Assembly (NCBI GenBank): GCA_947095535.1
Contig: OX352773.1
Coordinates: 233,721,477 to 233,785,476, forward strand
Direction: 5' to 3'
Length of the DNA: 64,000 nucleotides
Origin: Poecilobothrus nobilitatus
Taxonomy: Eukaryota; Arthropoda; Insecta; Diptera; Dolichopodidae
In this document: positions 48,175 to 60,245 of the stretch, in pieces
Numbering within the stretch: position 1 is the stretch's first letter
Layout: every line of letters starts with the position of its first letter
Notes under the pieces: model-generated
Told to the model about the DNA's origin: nothing
Database searches by the model: none
What the model saw: only the letters and a program-made list of their open reading frames with translations
Translations under genes and position numbers: made by a program

Positions 48175-48950
48175 GCACATTTCCAAAAAAATTTTGAAAA
48201 AATGTACCTATTAGTTTCATTCTGTCCGTCCGTCTGTCCGACTGTTTACAAAATTTCTACACCGTTAAAGATAGAGAAAAACAATATTAATTATGGGTAG
48301 GTTTCATAAAAAAATTAATTTTGTGGAACAACTTTTTCATGTATGTTATGTTTCATCCATCAGGGAACTACAGCCCCTCAAACTTTGAAAAAGCTTTATT
48401 TTTAAACGCGTATATTTCATGTTCCGCTTAAAATTTTTTCAATCTGAAAATGCCATTCGACCGAAATTTTCTTCGCCTTTATAAATCAATATCAAAATTA
48501 TATGTATTTTTTAAATTTAGTATATAAATTTACCGTTATGTGAAAACTAAATTTTACATGATTTTTCTACTTTCATAACTCCGGTACACTTTTAGATAGG
48601 GGCTTGAAATTTTGAGACACTTTTAGGATTAGTATAAGTTTCTTCAGAAAATTTTTTTGTGCCAGCCCCTGTTTAAGAGCTATTAGGGCTCAAAAATTAA
48701 AAATTTGTTAATTTTAGGCACCTGTAACTTAAACACTTGTACAAATTTTTCTTCGGCAATACATAAAAATTAAAGCAGCAGTAATATATTTTCACATCCA
48801 GTAATATATAGGGTTTCGAACTTACAACCCCTCAAAATTCCAAAATAGTGGAATTTAATAGTAGTGACAAAATGCAAGTCACAATTCTAAACAGTTTGTA
48901 TTGTCTTTTAGAAATGTGCTCTTTTAAAAACCGTTGATTTACATTCTACC
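48175..48950 (+). mobile_element. Family B copy with both ends
   Basis: Left end TTTTTAGCACATTTCCAAAA followed by GTCCGTCCGTCTGTCCGACTG; right end TTTTAGAAATGTGCTCTTTTAAAAACCG. In this direction the layout is the same as DINE elements: inverted repeat, GTCY microsatellite, middle, inverted repeat. Landmarks are AACAACTTTTTCATGTATG, GAACTACAGCCCCTCAAAC, CATAACTCCGGTACACTTTTAG, TTCTTCGGCAATACATAAAAATT. This is the best-preserved GTCY tract in the family. Confidence 0.75.
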
Positions 48951-51284
48951 TTCTTATATATTATCAATATTAATAATATTTTATTTTTATTTAAGAAACA
49001 AGTCTTATTTTAATATTTTGTAAATAAAAAAGTGCCTGAAAATTTATTATCATAAAATTTCTCTTATTAAAGCTTAATAGAAATTCTTTTAAATTCATTT
49101 TTAATCAAATTTGAACTAAAAAATCTTAGAATCCAATCAACAAACAAATATTTATTTGAACAACCACATATTAAAACATTTCAAATCTTCATTAATCTTA
49201 AATAAACAGTCTACATAAATTATATAATATCCAAGGTGTCCAGCAATTGATGGGAAATAAAAAAGAATATTGTGTAAAAAAAAGTTTAAGTAACCAAAAT
49301 ATTTTCTAGATTTTCAAAATAACTGATTGAGGTTAAATTCAGTTCAGGATCTCATATTATGAATTTCAGAAAAAACGGAATAAATCTTTACAACCGAAAA
49401 AGTTTATTCAAAATTCATTAGATGGTAAAAATATTTAGGTATAATTTGATTATCTATATTCCTCTTTGGTAAGCAATAGCAAAAATATAGGAAAAATTTT
49501 CCTTTCTTTTCAGATAACGGTAGTAATTTTGGCAGAAACATTTATTATTTTAAATACATTTTAGGTGTGTCCCATCGTTAATTTGTAATATTATGTGATA
49601 GGGAGAGATCAATTTTTAATTTTTTGATTTTTGTCATATCAATTACCATTTTCAAGATAACTCAATATTCGTAATTTCCCATTCAAAAAAAGAAATTAGT
49701 TTTACTTAAAGTAAATATTTAAACTTAATTGATTTTTTTTTTTTAGTATGATCGTAATCCTAACATCCGCTCATCTAGATAATCATTAAATAGAAAACTC
49801 CTTCTATAAAAAAAATATTGAGTCTATTTTAGCGTCACATCTTCTACTTATGTATATTAGGTACATGATATTCTATCTATTACGTGACACCATGTATATT
49901 AAAATTCTCATACATAAAATATATATACTTAATACTTTTAATAATAAGATCTTAAGATAACAAAACGGACAAATGAATTATAAAATAAATCAAAAATAAT
50001 TGAATATCGTGAATCACATTACAATATATCTACATACATGTATTATTTATTTGTATATAAGTTCTTGATTAATGACAACACATTAAATTTAATCTTTCTT
50101 AAAATATTTGGTATACAAAAACATCACTTAAATTATACACATACATTTTGAATATAAAAATAAATTTAAATTCTTTAAAATATCATAGTTAAAGAAATCC
50201 TTCAATTTAAATACATTTTTTCTGTATTGCTACAAAATCTGTTACAAAAAAAAAAGAATTTTTCCATAATAAACGACTTTAATTTGTTAAAGAAAAAAAC
50301 TTTTTGGGTGAACCCTATTTTAAACGTTTTTTTTTTTTTCACTTTTAAAAAACCAAAAATCCTACACTAACTTAAAAATTGGAATATGATATATAAATAT
50401 TGTTACCGTCATGTGCGCTCTCTGAACAGTAAAATAATTCATCTTCTTAACACAATATGTTCATTTATACGCACATTTAGTTTTTCTGAAATTTATATGA
50501 GACTTTTCAACAATTACATCAAGCATAAATTTGAATAAAAAATTGACATTTATATATGGTAACATGCCAACAAACTGTGTCTGTGTACAATCTAAAAATC
50601 TTTTCAAGAAAAATTAACCAGTCAAATAAAAATAGTAAGCTATAATAATTACGAGTGAGTGGCCGGTAGGCATTCAGATTGGATATAATACAATCGTGGA
50701 ACACAGTTTTGAAGCCGTAAGACACAGGGATGGGAAATGATACTGCGAGCTGGTTATAGAACATAGTTGACAACCAAAGATATGGTATGGATAGAATGGT
50801 ATCAAAACGGCACCTTGACTGTACTAATTATGCTCTGCTGATAGATTTCTAAAGAGCAGACATGTAAACGAATTCAACTAGAGATATGCGGTAAAAGGTA
50901 TTTAATAGGGTTTAGGGTGTAACTATCCAGAAAAATCTGTCATTGGAACTTTTCGATTTCAAAGGAGCCTTTTTAGAACTTTATAAATTGAATGGGGATT
51001 TCAATACTTATAACCGAATGTCTTCATGTGGTGTCCATGGTTTCAGGTTGCCCTACTTGGGTGTTAAGGAGTTTTTAAATTCTTACTATAAAAGTTAGCA
51101 ATACAATGCTTTCTTAAAATGTCATGCGAAGTAATCAATTGTTTGAACTCCAGCATTCTAAGCACACATGTAGTTACATATAATTACATGCGGTATTCGA
51201 AGATAATAAAATGTTCTACACAAATAATTTTTTTATATTTTCATTTAAAACTTTATCTCTTTTTACCACATTATTCAAAAATTT
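48951..51284. other. AT-rich sequence with one unassigned island
   Basis: 48951-50380 is plain AT-rich DNA. 50380-51180 is clearly more balanced in composition and includes an 84-codon minus frame at 50519-50773. I recognise no domain in any frame, and the surrounding stretches are full of stops. It could be a decayed element or gene fragment. Confidence 0.4.
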
Positions 51285-52173
51285 TTTGAATAGTGTCTCC
51301 AAATTGGATAAATCCGTATTTGGAGATATATGTCTGTGGGATTCTGCTTAACATTTTTTTAAACTAAAAAGACGAAACAACAGGACATTTTTTTGGCTTT
51401 ATACATCAAAATTATACAATTCTTTGCCATTTTGCATTAAAATTTACCGTTAAATTTACGATTTTGGAAATTTTGCTTTCTTCATATCTCCGACACGTTT
51501 TTAGTTAGAACCGTAAAAAGAAGAAATATTAGAATTAGGATAAGTTATCGCAGAATTTTTTTTTGTAATTTCCACGATTTAAGAGCCATTAAAAATCAAA
51601 AATTTTAAATCTAATAAATAAGGAAGAAATTCTGTTTGTTTGTTTATTTGTTTGTTTGTTTGTGCCCTTTTCACGTAAAAACCACCAGTCCGATTGCAAC
51701 CGAATTTTGCAGGAACGTTTCTACGACCCCGGAAAGTGTTATAGGCTACATCGCGTTTCGGTTCATTAACCCATTGCGGCCCGAGAGCCATTTAAAGCAT
51801 TTTCGTTTTTTCGTTGTCCTGCCTAAACGGTTTGATCAATTGAGTTGAAAATTTGGACAAATATTCTTCTTATCATTGGACGGGTACCGAAGAAATTTGG
51901 ATTCAATATGTTACCCGGATTCGGCCTGGCGGGATACCAAAAAATTTTTTGTTTCCGATTTATGTCCAATTTTGTATGGTGGTTTAATGGTTCGAAAAAA
52001 AGCCTGTGACAAATTATTATGAAGATCCGGTAACCCGTTTGGACACGAGAGCCCAACGAAGTTCATTAAATGTTTTTGTTGTCCTGCTTAAACGGTTCAA
52101 TCAATTGACTTGAAAACTTGCAAAACTGTTGCTCTGTAGCCTAAAAGTCCACTAAGTTAATTTGGTTATGTTC

Positions 52174-52760
52174 CATTAACCCGTTTCGGCACCAGGTCTC
52201 AATGAAGTTTTTTAATTTACTTAGTTGTCGCACTTAAACTGTTCGACCAATTGAGTTAAAAATTTATCAAAGTGTAGCTCTTTACAACAGGAGCTTACTG
52301 AGTTGATTTGGATACGATCCATTAACCCGTTTCGGCACCAGGACTCAATGAAATTTTTCAATTTCTTTGTTGTCGCGCTTAAACGGTTTTGCCAATTGAA
52401 TTGAAAATTTACAAAAGTGTAGCTCTTTACCACAGGAGGTCACTGAGGTGATTTGGTTACGATCCATTAACCCGTTTCGGCACCAGGGCTCAATAACATT
52501 TTTTAATTTCTTTGCTGTCGCACTTAAACGGTTTTACCAATTGAGTTGAAAATTTACAAAAGTGTAGGTCTTTATAACAAAAGCTTTCTGAGTTGATTTG
52601 GTTACGATACATTAACCCATCAGGCTTCAGGCCATGAAATTCTCATTTTTTCTTGTTCTGCTTAAACGATTTGACTCATTGAAAATTTGCACAAGTATTG
52701 CACTTTAACACACAAACTCATTCAATAAATTTTGTTGTGATACATTAACACATTTCGACA
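52174..52760 (+). repeat. 145-bp tandem units inside the Helitron
   Basis: CATTAACCCGTTTCGGCACCAGG starts units at 52174, 52320 and 52464, with degraded starts at 52610 and 52743 (spacings 146, 144, 146, 133). Further degraded starts lie at 51764 and about 52030. Each unit contains CGCTTAAACGGTTT and AATTGAGTTGAAAATTTACAAAAGTG. One such unit survives alone at 28.0 kb. Confidence 0.8.
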
Positions 52761-53394
52761 CGATAGATTGTCAAAAAAAAAATTTCGTTTCTAATTTCTG
52801 TCTAATTTGGCAGGATGAATTTATGGTTCTAAATAGTGCTCCATTTCCGCACGAGCACTTATTAATAATATTTTGCCTAATTTTGTGTATTGTTATTATT
52901 ATTAAAAAGATATTTCCAACACTCTTTACTTTTATCTATACTGTTTCTAATATTCCATAAAAACCTTTCAATGCAAATTTCTAATATAGAACCGTAATTA
53001 AAGTAACCTTATTAAGTATCTTAAGAATACTGTGTTTAAGTCTTAACAACATAACATTTTGGGCCGTTGTTAAAAAACAGAAACAATCTCCTACATTAGA
53101 CAATCATCATGTCATCATTCAGAAATGCATTACTTACATGTGCTCTTTACATGTGGTCTACCTAAATAATATGCATGTGTATAACAAATAAAACAAAATA
53201 TCATTGAAATATGTACATATAGTATGTATAAATCTGTATATTTAAAAATACTATAAACTTAATCAATTAAATTAGAAAACATATTCACATTTCTGTACAG
53301 CATTTAATCAAAAATGAGTACATACATATTTAAACATAAAACATAATTAGAAAAACTAAACGTAAAAAAATTCTGGTTGATTTATAAAAGTAAA

Positions 53395-53655
53395 AAACTA
53401 TCATGTATTTTTTATATTGAAAATATGTTAAACAGAACCTGAAATGTACGCATTTAAAAAGAAGTTTTTTCAAAATTTGAAGAGCTGTCGGTGCTGTAGG
53501 ATCTTCAATGGTGAGGGTACATAAAAAAGTTGTTCTACAACATTACTCTTTTAAGAGACCTATGCATAGTTAATATTTCATTGCTCTTTATTAAACAGTA
53601 TATAAGTTTTGTAAACAGACGGAGGGACAGAGCGAACTGAATAGCAAATTTTTCA
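53395..53655 (-). mobile_element. Family B fragment inside the Helitron
   Basis: ATATTGAAAATATGTTAAACAG, TACGCATTTAAAAAGAAG, GAAGAGCTGTCGGTGCTGTAGG, AAAAAGTTGTTCTACAACATTA and GTAAACAGACGGAGGGACAG follow the GTCY-proximal third of family B, in the opposite orientation to the copy that surrounds the Helitron. It was either inserted into the Helitron or captured by it. Confidence 0.65.
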
Positions 53656-54018
53656 AAGTGTAAAAGGATAATCCATAAAAAGATGAACTGACATTACTTA
53701 CGAAAAAAAATGTATTACATTATAGTCTTTTATAATTGAAATGCGATTTTATGTTTCGATATTAACGAATATATTGTGAAAATTCACTTCGCCGTAATTG
53801 TGTACTAATAGATAATTGATTCTTTTAAAGATTTTTTGTAGACAAATTGTCTCTAATTCTTTGCTCTGTTTATTCAATTTAACTAAATCTAATAAAAAAT
53901 AGAATATCAACTAGCAGCACCTGTAAATGCATAGTAATAAGTTAACTATATTAATTAAATTATATTAACGCAGAAACAAAAGTTAATAATTTTAATTTCA
54001 TAAAGCCAATAACATACT

Positions 54019-54044
54019 CCGGGCAACGCCGGGTACTCTGCTAG
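54019..54044 (+). other. Helitron 3' terminal hairpin and CTAG end
   Basis: CCGGGC-AAC-GCCGGG pairs in five of six positions and is followed by TACTCTG and CTAG. The hairpin is the replication stop/termination signal in rolling-circle models. Confidence 0.85.
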
Positions 54045-54290
54045 TTTTAAATAATTAAAAGCAAAGTAAAACACAAAAATTAAACCTAAAACTATTTGGT
54101 AAAGTTTTTCTTAATTATATATGGTTTCCATAAAATTGAAGAACGTCTCTCATTATTTTTAATAATTTTTTCTTATATAAAATTCTAAGAAAAATTACAA
54201 ATTATAATTTGTGACTTGTAAGTTTTAAAAAAAAATTTTTTTTATATGTTTTGGAACATGTACGCTTTTAAAAAATTTTAATACTGCCTT

Positions 54291-56869
54291 TTTTTTATAT
54301 TACATTGTCAGTGTAGTCAGCTACAATAGCTCAGGTTGTAACATTAGTCAGACAGTAACTTTAATAAGAAGCAAAAAATGTACTTAGTTTAAACTCTTTT
54401 AAAGTGTATATATGCTTAAAGGCATATGTTTTAAAAAATTTCGTTTTCTTGTATAAATTTTAAAGGATTTTGTAAAATATCCTTTACCACATTTGATTAC
54501 GAATCAGTAAACAATAATTAATTAAACAACAAAAAAACAATCAAACTGATAATACTTGCTCCAAGTTTAAGTATCGGAAACAATACCTCTCTAATACAAA
54601 TACATACAAAAAATAGCTCCCAAGGTGGTTATAGTTTTTTTTTTTTCTTTTCTCAGAATTGAATATTATTTCATTTATATTTTTCAACATCCTTGTTAAA
54701 AATACCACTGTATATAATGGATATGTCTTGTACTCAATACATTTGAAATTAATATACAAAATATGTATTATGTATATAAAATCTTTATATTCATTTTTAA
54801 TAGGCATATCGTATTAATATTATTTTTATATATATATTTATAAATATAAAAACCCAAGATATCAAAAAGAAATTTCAGGGATAATAATCTCCTCAGTTTT
54901 CTTAAATTTTACGTCATATGGCTTTTTGAAACCAAAAAAAAAAAAAAAAAAAACAAAAACAAAACAACTAGCGGTATAAAATAAATTTCTAAGGATTCAC
55001 TGAGGGTAATGATCAGAAATGATTGAGAAATTATTTTCATATATAATAATATTATGTATATGTACATTTTTTCTGATAAGTAACTATATATTATTGTACA
55101 TATTTTTTAAATATAAATATTTATATATTTTTTTTTTATAAAGAAATATTCATTTTGATAAAATAAATTTGTTTATATGATACAATATTTAAGAAACACG
55201 ACATAAAACATATATACAAAATTGTACAGAAATAAATTTTTTTTTTTTTTTTTGGGGTTTAAAAATATGTTGATATTCCAATAAAATTACTAACATGTCA
55301 AACCAAACCCAAATCGCAGCAATACTAATAAAAAAAAAAAAGGATATCTAGAAGTTAAATGTGACGATTTAACATATCAAAAATAAATTCCTCAATATTA
55401 TTTAAATCGGTTTTATTTGCCATTTTTTTTTTTTTTTTTATTATTTCTTAAATCGATAAAAATTTTTTTCTGAATTGAAAGAAAAATAAATATATAATTT
55501 TATAAAGTCGATTTACTTACATATATATATATATATATACATATATTTATTATGAATTTATTAAAAAAGAAATTAATTTTATATATTTTGGGCAAATAAT
55601 TCCATATAATTTTAGATAACAATTTGATAGAAGAAAACAATTTAAAAATTAAAAGAAAATAACAAAAAAAAAAAATTAAATTTCTGATTTTCAGAATTTA
55701 AACTGTTTTGTGAAAAAAAATATTTTTAATTTTTAATTAATTTAAGACTTTTATTTTTTTTTAATTTTAAAGTGATAAAATCTAAAAAGAAATTTGTTAT
55801 GATATTTTCGAAAATTGTTAACCATAAAATGTCTTTAATTTTTTTACTTTATTAAATTAAAATAAATATATATCCCATTAAATTTCAAAGTAAGTCAATT
55901 TTGTCATCAAAATAAGTCTTCCCCAAAAAAATTTTTTTTTTTTTAACTAAATTGAATTAAGAAGCCATAAATTCTAAACATAACTTTGTAGATGACTTTT
56001 AAACTAAAAAGATAAATAACTTTTAAACTAAAGATTAAAGGAAAATACTTCACTTTCAATACATTGACCTGTATCTATTAGGAAAAATCTCAAAAAGTTG
56101 ATTACTAGTCAAGTCAAACTGCTCAATATGCAACTGTACTAAATACCATCGTAGATTAAGATGTTTGCAGATCTTACAAAGTTCTACAAATGCAGAGCGT
56201 TTTTGAGGCAACACTGCAAAAAGTTTACTGTTTTTGTTTAAAAAACTTTAAAAGATCTGCTGTCATATTTGCAGAATGAAAATTTATACTGTCGATAACC
56301 AAAAAATAACATAACCTAAAAATACCTTTTAATTTCTTTATTTGTTTTTTTTTTTTAAACTGTGTAACAGTTAATTATTTAATATAAAATTTTGCTTGTT
56401 TATAATATTCATTTCAATTATTTTTTTTAAATGTCAAAATACTAAAATTTAAATGTCATATACAATGAAGTGTAGTAAACTGTTTTTAAAGATAGGGCTG
56501 CTTTTTTCAGTTTTTTTGATTTTCTGTTGCAGAGTGGCGCTGACTGAATAAGAATTATGTTTTAAGATCTGCAAAAATGAACTCAACCTAAGTTAAATTA
56601 AGTATTTCAAGCTAAACCTACTATTTTCTTTTTTATTTCTTATCCATTCTACTGCACAAACAATTAAGACGAATATTACACTACTCTATGGCTAAGAATA
56701 GAAAAATGAGTTAAGTAAATAAAATACTAGCGATACTTAGAATGTCTTTAGATGCTTCCCATCTTTTATTAGCTTATTTTGCATATTCATTTAATATTGG
56801 ATATTTGCATAAAGCATAAATGTTAAAAATAAATATCGAAAAATAGAGACAATTTATTCCAATATAATT
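54291..56869. other. AT-rich sequence, low-complexity tracts
   Basis: Contains a ~19-base A run near 54936, (TA)n at 55521-55540 and several long T runs. A 13-bp inverted pair, TTTGCAGATCTTA, occurs at 56164-56176 and 56573-56585. It might mark a ~420-bp inverted-repeat element, but the arms are too short to claim. Confidence 0.45.
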
Positions 56870-56880
56870 AAAACTTATAT

Positions 56881-57083
56881 GAAGGGGCCTCGGTAGCCTA
56901 GTGGGTAAAAGCGTATAAAATACGCTATAAACACCGAGGGGGTATGGATTCTAATCCCACACACGTTGTAAGATTTATTCCCCCTTACGACATGTACGGG
57001 GGAATGAACGTACTTCTGAACGGGAAAGGCTGTGTAATTTTCTGTTCACATTTATGTGACAGAGAAATACATTAAAAAAAAAA
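56881..57083 (+). mobile_element. tRNA-derived SINE-2, intact copy with target duplication
   Basis: Head GGGGCCTCGGTAGCCTAGTGG, B box GGATTCTAATCCC, then CACACACGTTGTAAGATT, GAACGGGAAAGGCTGTGTAA, 'CATTTATGTGACAGAGAAAT' and an A tail. AAAACTTATAT lies directly before the element (56870-56880) and after the tail (57084-57094), an 11-bp target duplication. About 200 bp. Intact boxes and duplication suggest it is among the youngest insertions in the window. Confidence 0.9.
56894..56958 (+). promoter_or_regulatory. Internal Pol III promoter of SINE-2
   Basis: A box TAGCCTAGTGG (56894-56904) and B box GGATTCTAATCCC (56946-56958), 41 bp apart, both close to consensus. The wide spacing contains a small hairpin, GCGTATAAAATACGC. 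Confidence 0.75.
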
Positions 57084-57094
57084 AAAACTTATAT

Positions 57095-59294
57095 CAGTAG
57101 ATTGAAAATTTTTAATTGAAAGAAATACATTTAAATCAGTACTCCAAAATTATTAAAAATTGATGGTAGCTGAATAAGTGTTTTATAACCACAAATAGAG
57201 CGATTGAGTTAAGGGACAAATCTTAACATTTGGAGATTTTACATAGTATATAACATTAGTAGCAATCTATTACGATATATGGATGCATATTTTAATTGAA
57301 TTAAACAATTAGATTTTGGTGCACAACCAAATTTTCTATTCAAAAAGAATTTGCTCGAACTTGGTTAGCTTATATTAAAGTTTTTCGAAAAAAAATTAGT
57401 TATCAAACACAACTGAAATGACCAAGCTTTAGAAAAATATCAAAAATTTACGAATACCAAACATTACCAAATAAAAGAAGAATAGTAAAATAATTTATAT
57501 CGCAATGAAGCTTTTAGTTTAATAATGTAAGTAAAATATCATCAAACCGACTATATAAAATACAAAAAAAAAACTCAATATATTCCATCGCAAAAAAAAT
57601 TAAAAGATACAACGACCTTACAAGATGGTTAATCCTTCAATTATAAATAAAAAAAAACAATTTTAATATATACAAACGAAGAAGCTGGTAAAATAAAATT
57701 TTTACAAATAAGGGAAAAGTTTATCTTTAAATAACTGTTAAGTTTCTCAAGAAAAATCATTTTTACCAAAAATTCTTCAGGTTTTTCTTAATTTAAAGTA
57801 ATAAAATTTTAGTCACGTTCTATTATAAAACGAAATAAAAGAAAAATATAACAAAAATAAAATTTAAAATACAAAAACATAATGCATTCTACACTTTTTA
57901 ACCCTATAATCTAACCAATTAAAAAAAAAAAAAAAAAGCTGAACTTGCACATTAACACTTCTTCAAAATCATAAAATATGGAACCTAAAAATATGCAATA
58001 ATTTCGAATAAACAGTCATTTCTTATAATATGTTACTTGGCTTACAAAAAGCCAAAGGGACTTGGTAATAATAGTAATAATTAACAAAAAAAATTGTATA
58101 TATTTCAAATTTCTTCATTTTTTAAAAAATATAAATTTTTGTGATCTGGTTTTTATTAGAAAGGTCTTTAAATTTCTATACTTACTGATTGTAATTCAGC
58201 AAAATAAATTAAACTAAGGCTTACAAAGAATTTAACTTTTTTTTTTGCTTCTAAAAGGGAATAACAAATTTTCTATTTTTTTTTTTTCCTATTTTATTAA
58301 AGATGAGAGCTTAAAATAAAATTATATCAAAATTATACACACGGCATAGATCAAGCCTAAAGATAAAAATCAACCTTTAAAAAATACAAAAAAATAAAAA
58401 AAAATATGAAAGCAGTAAAACATTAAAAAGGAAAGAAAGAAAATATTCTAATAAAAAACTTCGAAGCATTAAATTTAATTCAACCAACGTATAAAGTTAA
58501 AATATGTTAAAGGTTAACTTTATATCCCATGCAAAATTTTTGTTTTTTTTTCCTTTTTTTTCATAGCACGATCCAACATTTTATCTTCCGTTCATGCTGT
58601 CTCTTCTTCTCTTTTCAATTTTATATCACTGTTTCATTCTAAGTATAAAATGTGTGATGTAATCTTTTATATTTTTTTTTATACATTTTTATACATTTTT
58701 ATATAAATATGTATATAATATATAAATAAATGAAAGAGAAAAATGACTACTATTTTGCCAGCATCAATGCTTTAACACCTTTAATTTTATATTCACCTAC
58801 CATGCAAAAGAAACAAAAAAAAAATTATTTCTTTCCGTTTTCTTTATTTTTTCTTTATATTATTTTTTTTTTGTTTTGTTTTTTTTTTTTGTTTTATTGC
58901 CTAAGTTGTTTATGTTAAAGAGGTGCTTTAATACTTTATAGTCCTTCTATTATTGCAAAAGTTAAGGAAACTTCAATTGTTCTGTTGGTTGGCAAGGTTA
59001 GTTAACACTACCGCAGTAATACACATTTAAATAATAATAATAATAAAAATAAAAAATATAAGAAAAAGAACAAAATTATAGTAGAGTAGAAAATAGTATT
59101 TAGCAAAAGTAATAGATATGATATGAGCAGTTTATTTATGTAAAGCCATTAAACATAAAATCTATGTCAGTCTTGTCAGCATACTACGAACATAGTACAA
59201 AAAAACAAACAATTTATTTGAAATTCCCTATTCTATTAATAGTCAGTGCCGTATTTACATTTCAAAGGAGAGGCTAAAAAGAATACAATTGATC
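57095..59294. other. AT-rich sequence, no feature assigned
   Basis: A T/C-rich tract ending in CATAG at 58566 followed by a short open stretch was weighed as an exon and rejected. Otherwise simple AT-rich DNA. Confidence 0.4.
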
Positions 59295-59360
59295 TTGACA
59301 ACTCCAAAACACCCGTATGGATCCTTTATATTGTCCAAATTACAATATATCTGAATTGCT
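59295..59360 (-). mobile_element. Possible family A 3'-end fragment
   Basis: TGACAACTCC-AAAACACCCGTATGGATCCTTTATATTGTCC resembles the 3' terminal block TGTCAACTC...GATACCCGTATGAACG-AATATATCCTG of family A. It is only ~60 bp with many substitutions. Confidence 0.35.
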
Positions 59361-59578
59361 TTCTTGGTTGATTGGTTATGAGAATTGGTTCCAAAATCAG
59401 AGTTCCAAACATTTTTTGGCGGAGGTTTGGGGGCTGAAGACCCTACTATTTTAGAAACTTTGTAGTTGACATATGTCTGTACGAAAAATAATTAGGATTA
59501 ATTTTAGAATTTGTTTATTGGGAGTTTGGGGCAATAGTTCGTTGTTTCAAATCTTAATTCAAATTATTTCAAATATTA

Positions 59579-60245
59579 ATCTGACTCATGGCGTAGTGGT
59601 TAAGTCGGCAACCTTTCAATCGGATCTGGTTTTAAACTCCGGTCAGGTCATATAAATAAAAAATATGTAGTAATTTTATATCGTAATAATGTAGATCGTA
59701 TAATTAATAGTTATAAATTATAATAATAATAATAATAATAGTAATACTAATTGTTTTTTTTTTAAATATTTATCTGCCACATAAATGTGGACAGGAAATT
59801 ACACAGCCTTTCTTGTTCAGACGTGGATTCAAACCCTCGATGCTTACAGCGTATTTTATACGTTTTACCCAGTAGGCCACCGAGGCTCCTCAGTAATAAC
59901 AATAATAATAATAGTATTAATAATAATATTAGCTGCTACAATGCAGCTATCTTTGGTTATATCATACAGTACAGTAATAACACATATACTACCGTACGTT
60001 GTAATCCACGGATGACCCTAACTCTGTAGTAAAATAATAAAAATATTAACAAGAATACTAATACCAATAATAATAGCTGATACAGTGACTGTGGAGGTTG
60101 CCTTCAATAATTACCTCATGCAGTAAGTTGTTATATACTACTGCATGTTGTAACTCTTGTAACGGCTAATCACTATTAGCAAAAATAGTAATAATAATAA
60201 TAGGCGGATTCATTGTTTGCTTACATACCCACTCGCAATAACAAT
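59579..60245 (+). mobile_element. SINE-1 with duplicated body, interrupted by SINE-2
   Basis: Head with A box TGGCGTAGTGG (59589-59599) and a weakened B box (GGTTTTAAACTCC, to 59640), then GGTCAGGTCATATAAATAAA, an (AAT)n linker, the inserted SINE-2, more (AAT)n, then two bodies. The first starts GCTGCTACAATGCAGCTATC (about 59934) and the second GCTGATACAGTGACTGTGG (about 60067). The second reaches 'GGCGGATTCATTGTTTGCTTACAT' and stops before the terminal CCACCTCC block. The doubled body could come from unequal exchange at (AAT)n or from two insertions. Confidence 0.7.
59752..59891 (-). mobile_element. SINE-2 nested in SINE-1
   Basis: On the minus strand: GAGCCTCGGTGGCCTACTGG (A box), GGTAAAACGTATAAAATACGC, GAGGGTTTGAATCC (B box), GAACAAGAAAGGCTGTGTAA, CACATTTATGTGGCAGATAA and an A tail. 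It lacks the ~45-bp CACACGTTGTAAG...TACGGG segment of the copy at 56.9 kb, so it is a shorter subfamily. AGTAATACTAAT (59740-59751) and AGTAATAACAAT (59892-59903) look like a target duplication with two changes. Confidence 0.8.

Larger units (their letters stand above)
51610..54044 (+). mobile_element. Non-autonomous Helitron, 2.4 kb, complete termini
   Basis: The 5' end is TCTAATAAATAAGGAAG..., followed by a (TTTG)n-rich stretch (51634-51662) as in many insect Helitrons. The 3' end has a hairpin, CCGGGCAACGCCGGG (54019-54033), 7 bases before CTAG, the canonical CTRR terminus. The element sits between A (51609) and T (54045), matching AT-target insertion without duplication. The interior has 145-bp tandem units and a family B fragment, but no Rep/helicase frame, so it depends on an autonomous relative. 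It is distinct from the DINE/Helentron families, which lack the CTRR end. Confidence 0.9.
51285..54290 (+). mobile_element. Family B copy split by a Helitron
   Basis: The left part, 51285-51609, has AAATTTACCGTTAAATTTACG, CATATCTCCGACACGTTTTTAG, AATTAGGATAAGTTATCGC and TTTAAGAGCCATTAAAAATCAAAAATTT. The right part, 54045-54290, continues with TTCTTAATTATATATGGTTTCC, the fragment AGAAAAATTACAAATTATAATTTGTGAC and the terminal TTTTGGAACATGTACGCTTTTAAAAA. Joined, they follow the order of the copy at 48.2 kb. The left end with the GTCY tract is missing. Confidence 0.65.

Noticed and set aside
56164..56585. Terminal-inverted-repeat element suggested by TTTGCAGATCTTA pair
   Set aside because: Arms match for only 13 bp and no target duplication is visible.
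58567..58642. Possible exon after a strong pyrimidine tract and CATAG
   Set aside because: No usable donor (AAGTATAA is poor), the peptide is an uninformative hydrophobic run, and its phase is not supported by neighbours.
59240..59460. hAT-like ends (CAGTGCCGTATTTAC ... GGGGGCTGAAG)
   Set aside because: Only one end resembles a hAT terminus, with no matching inverted end or 8-bp duplication.
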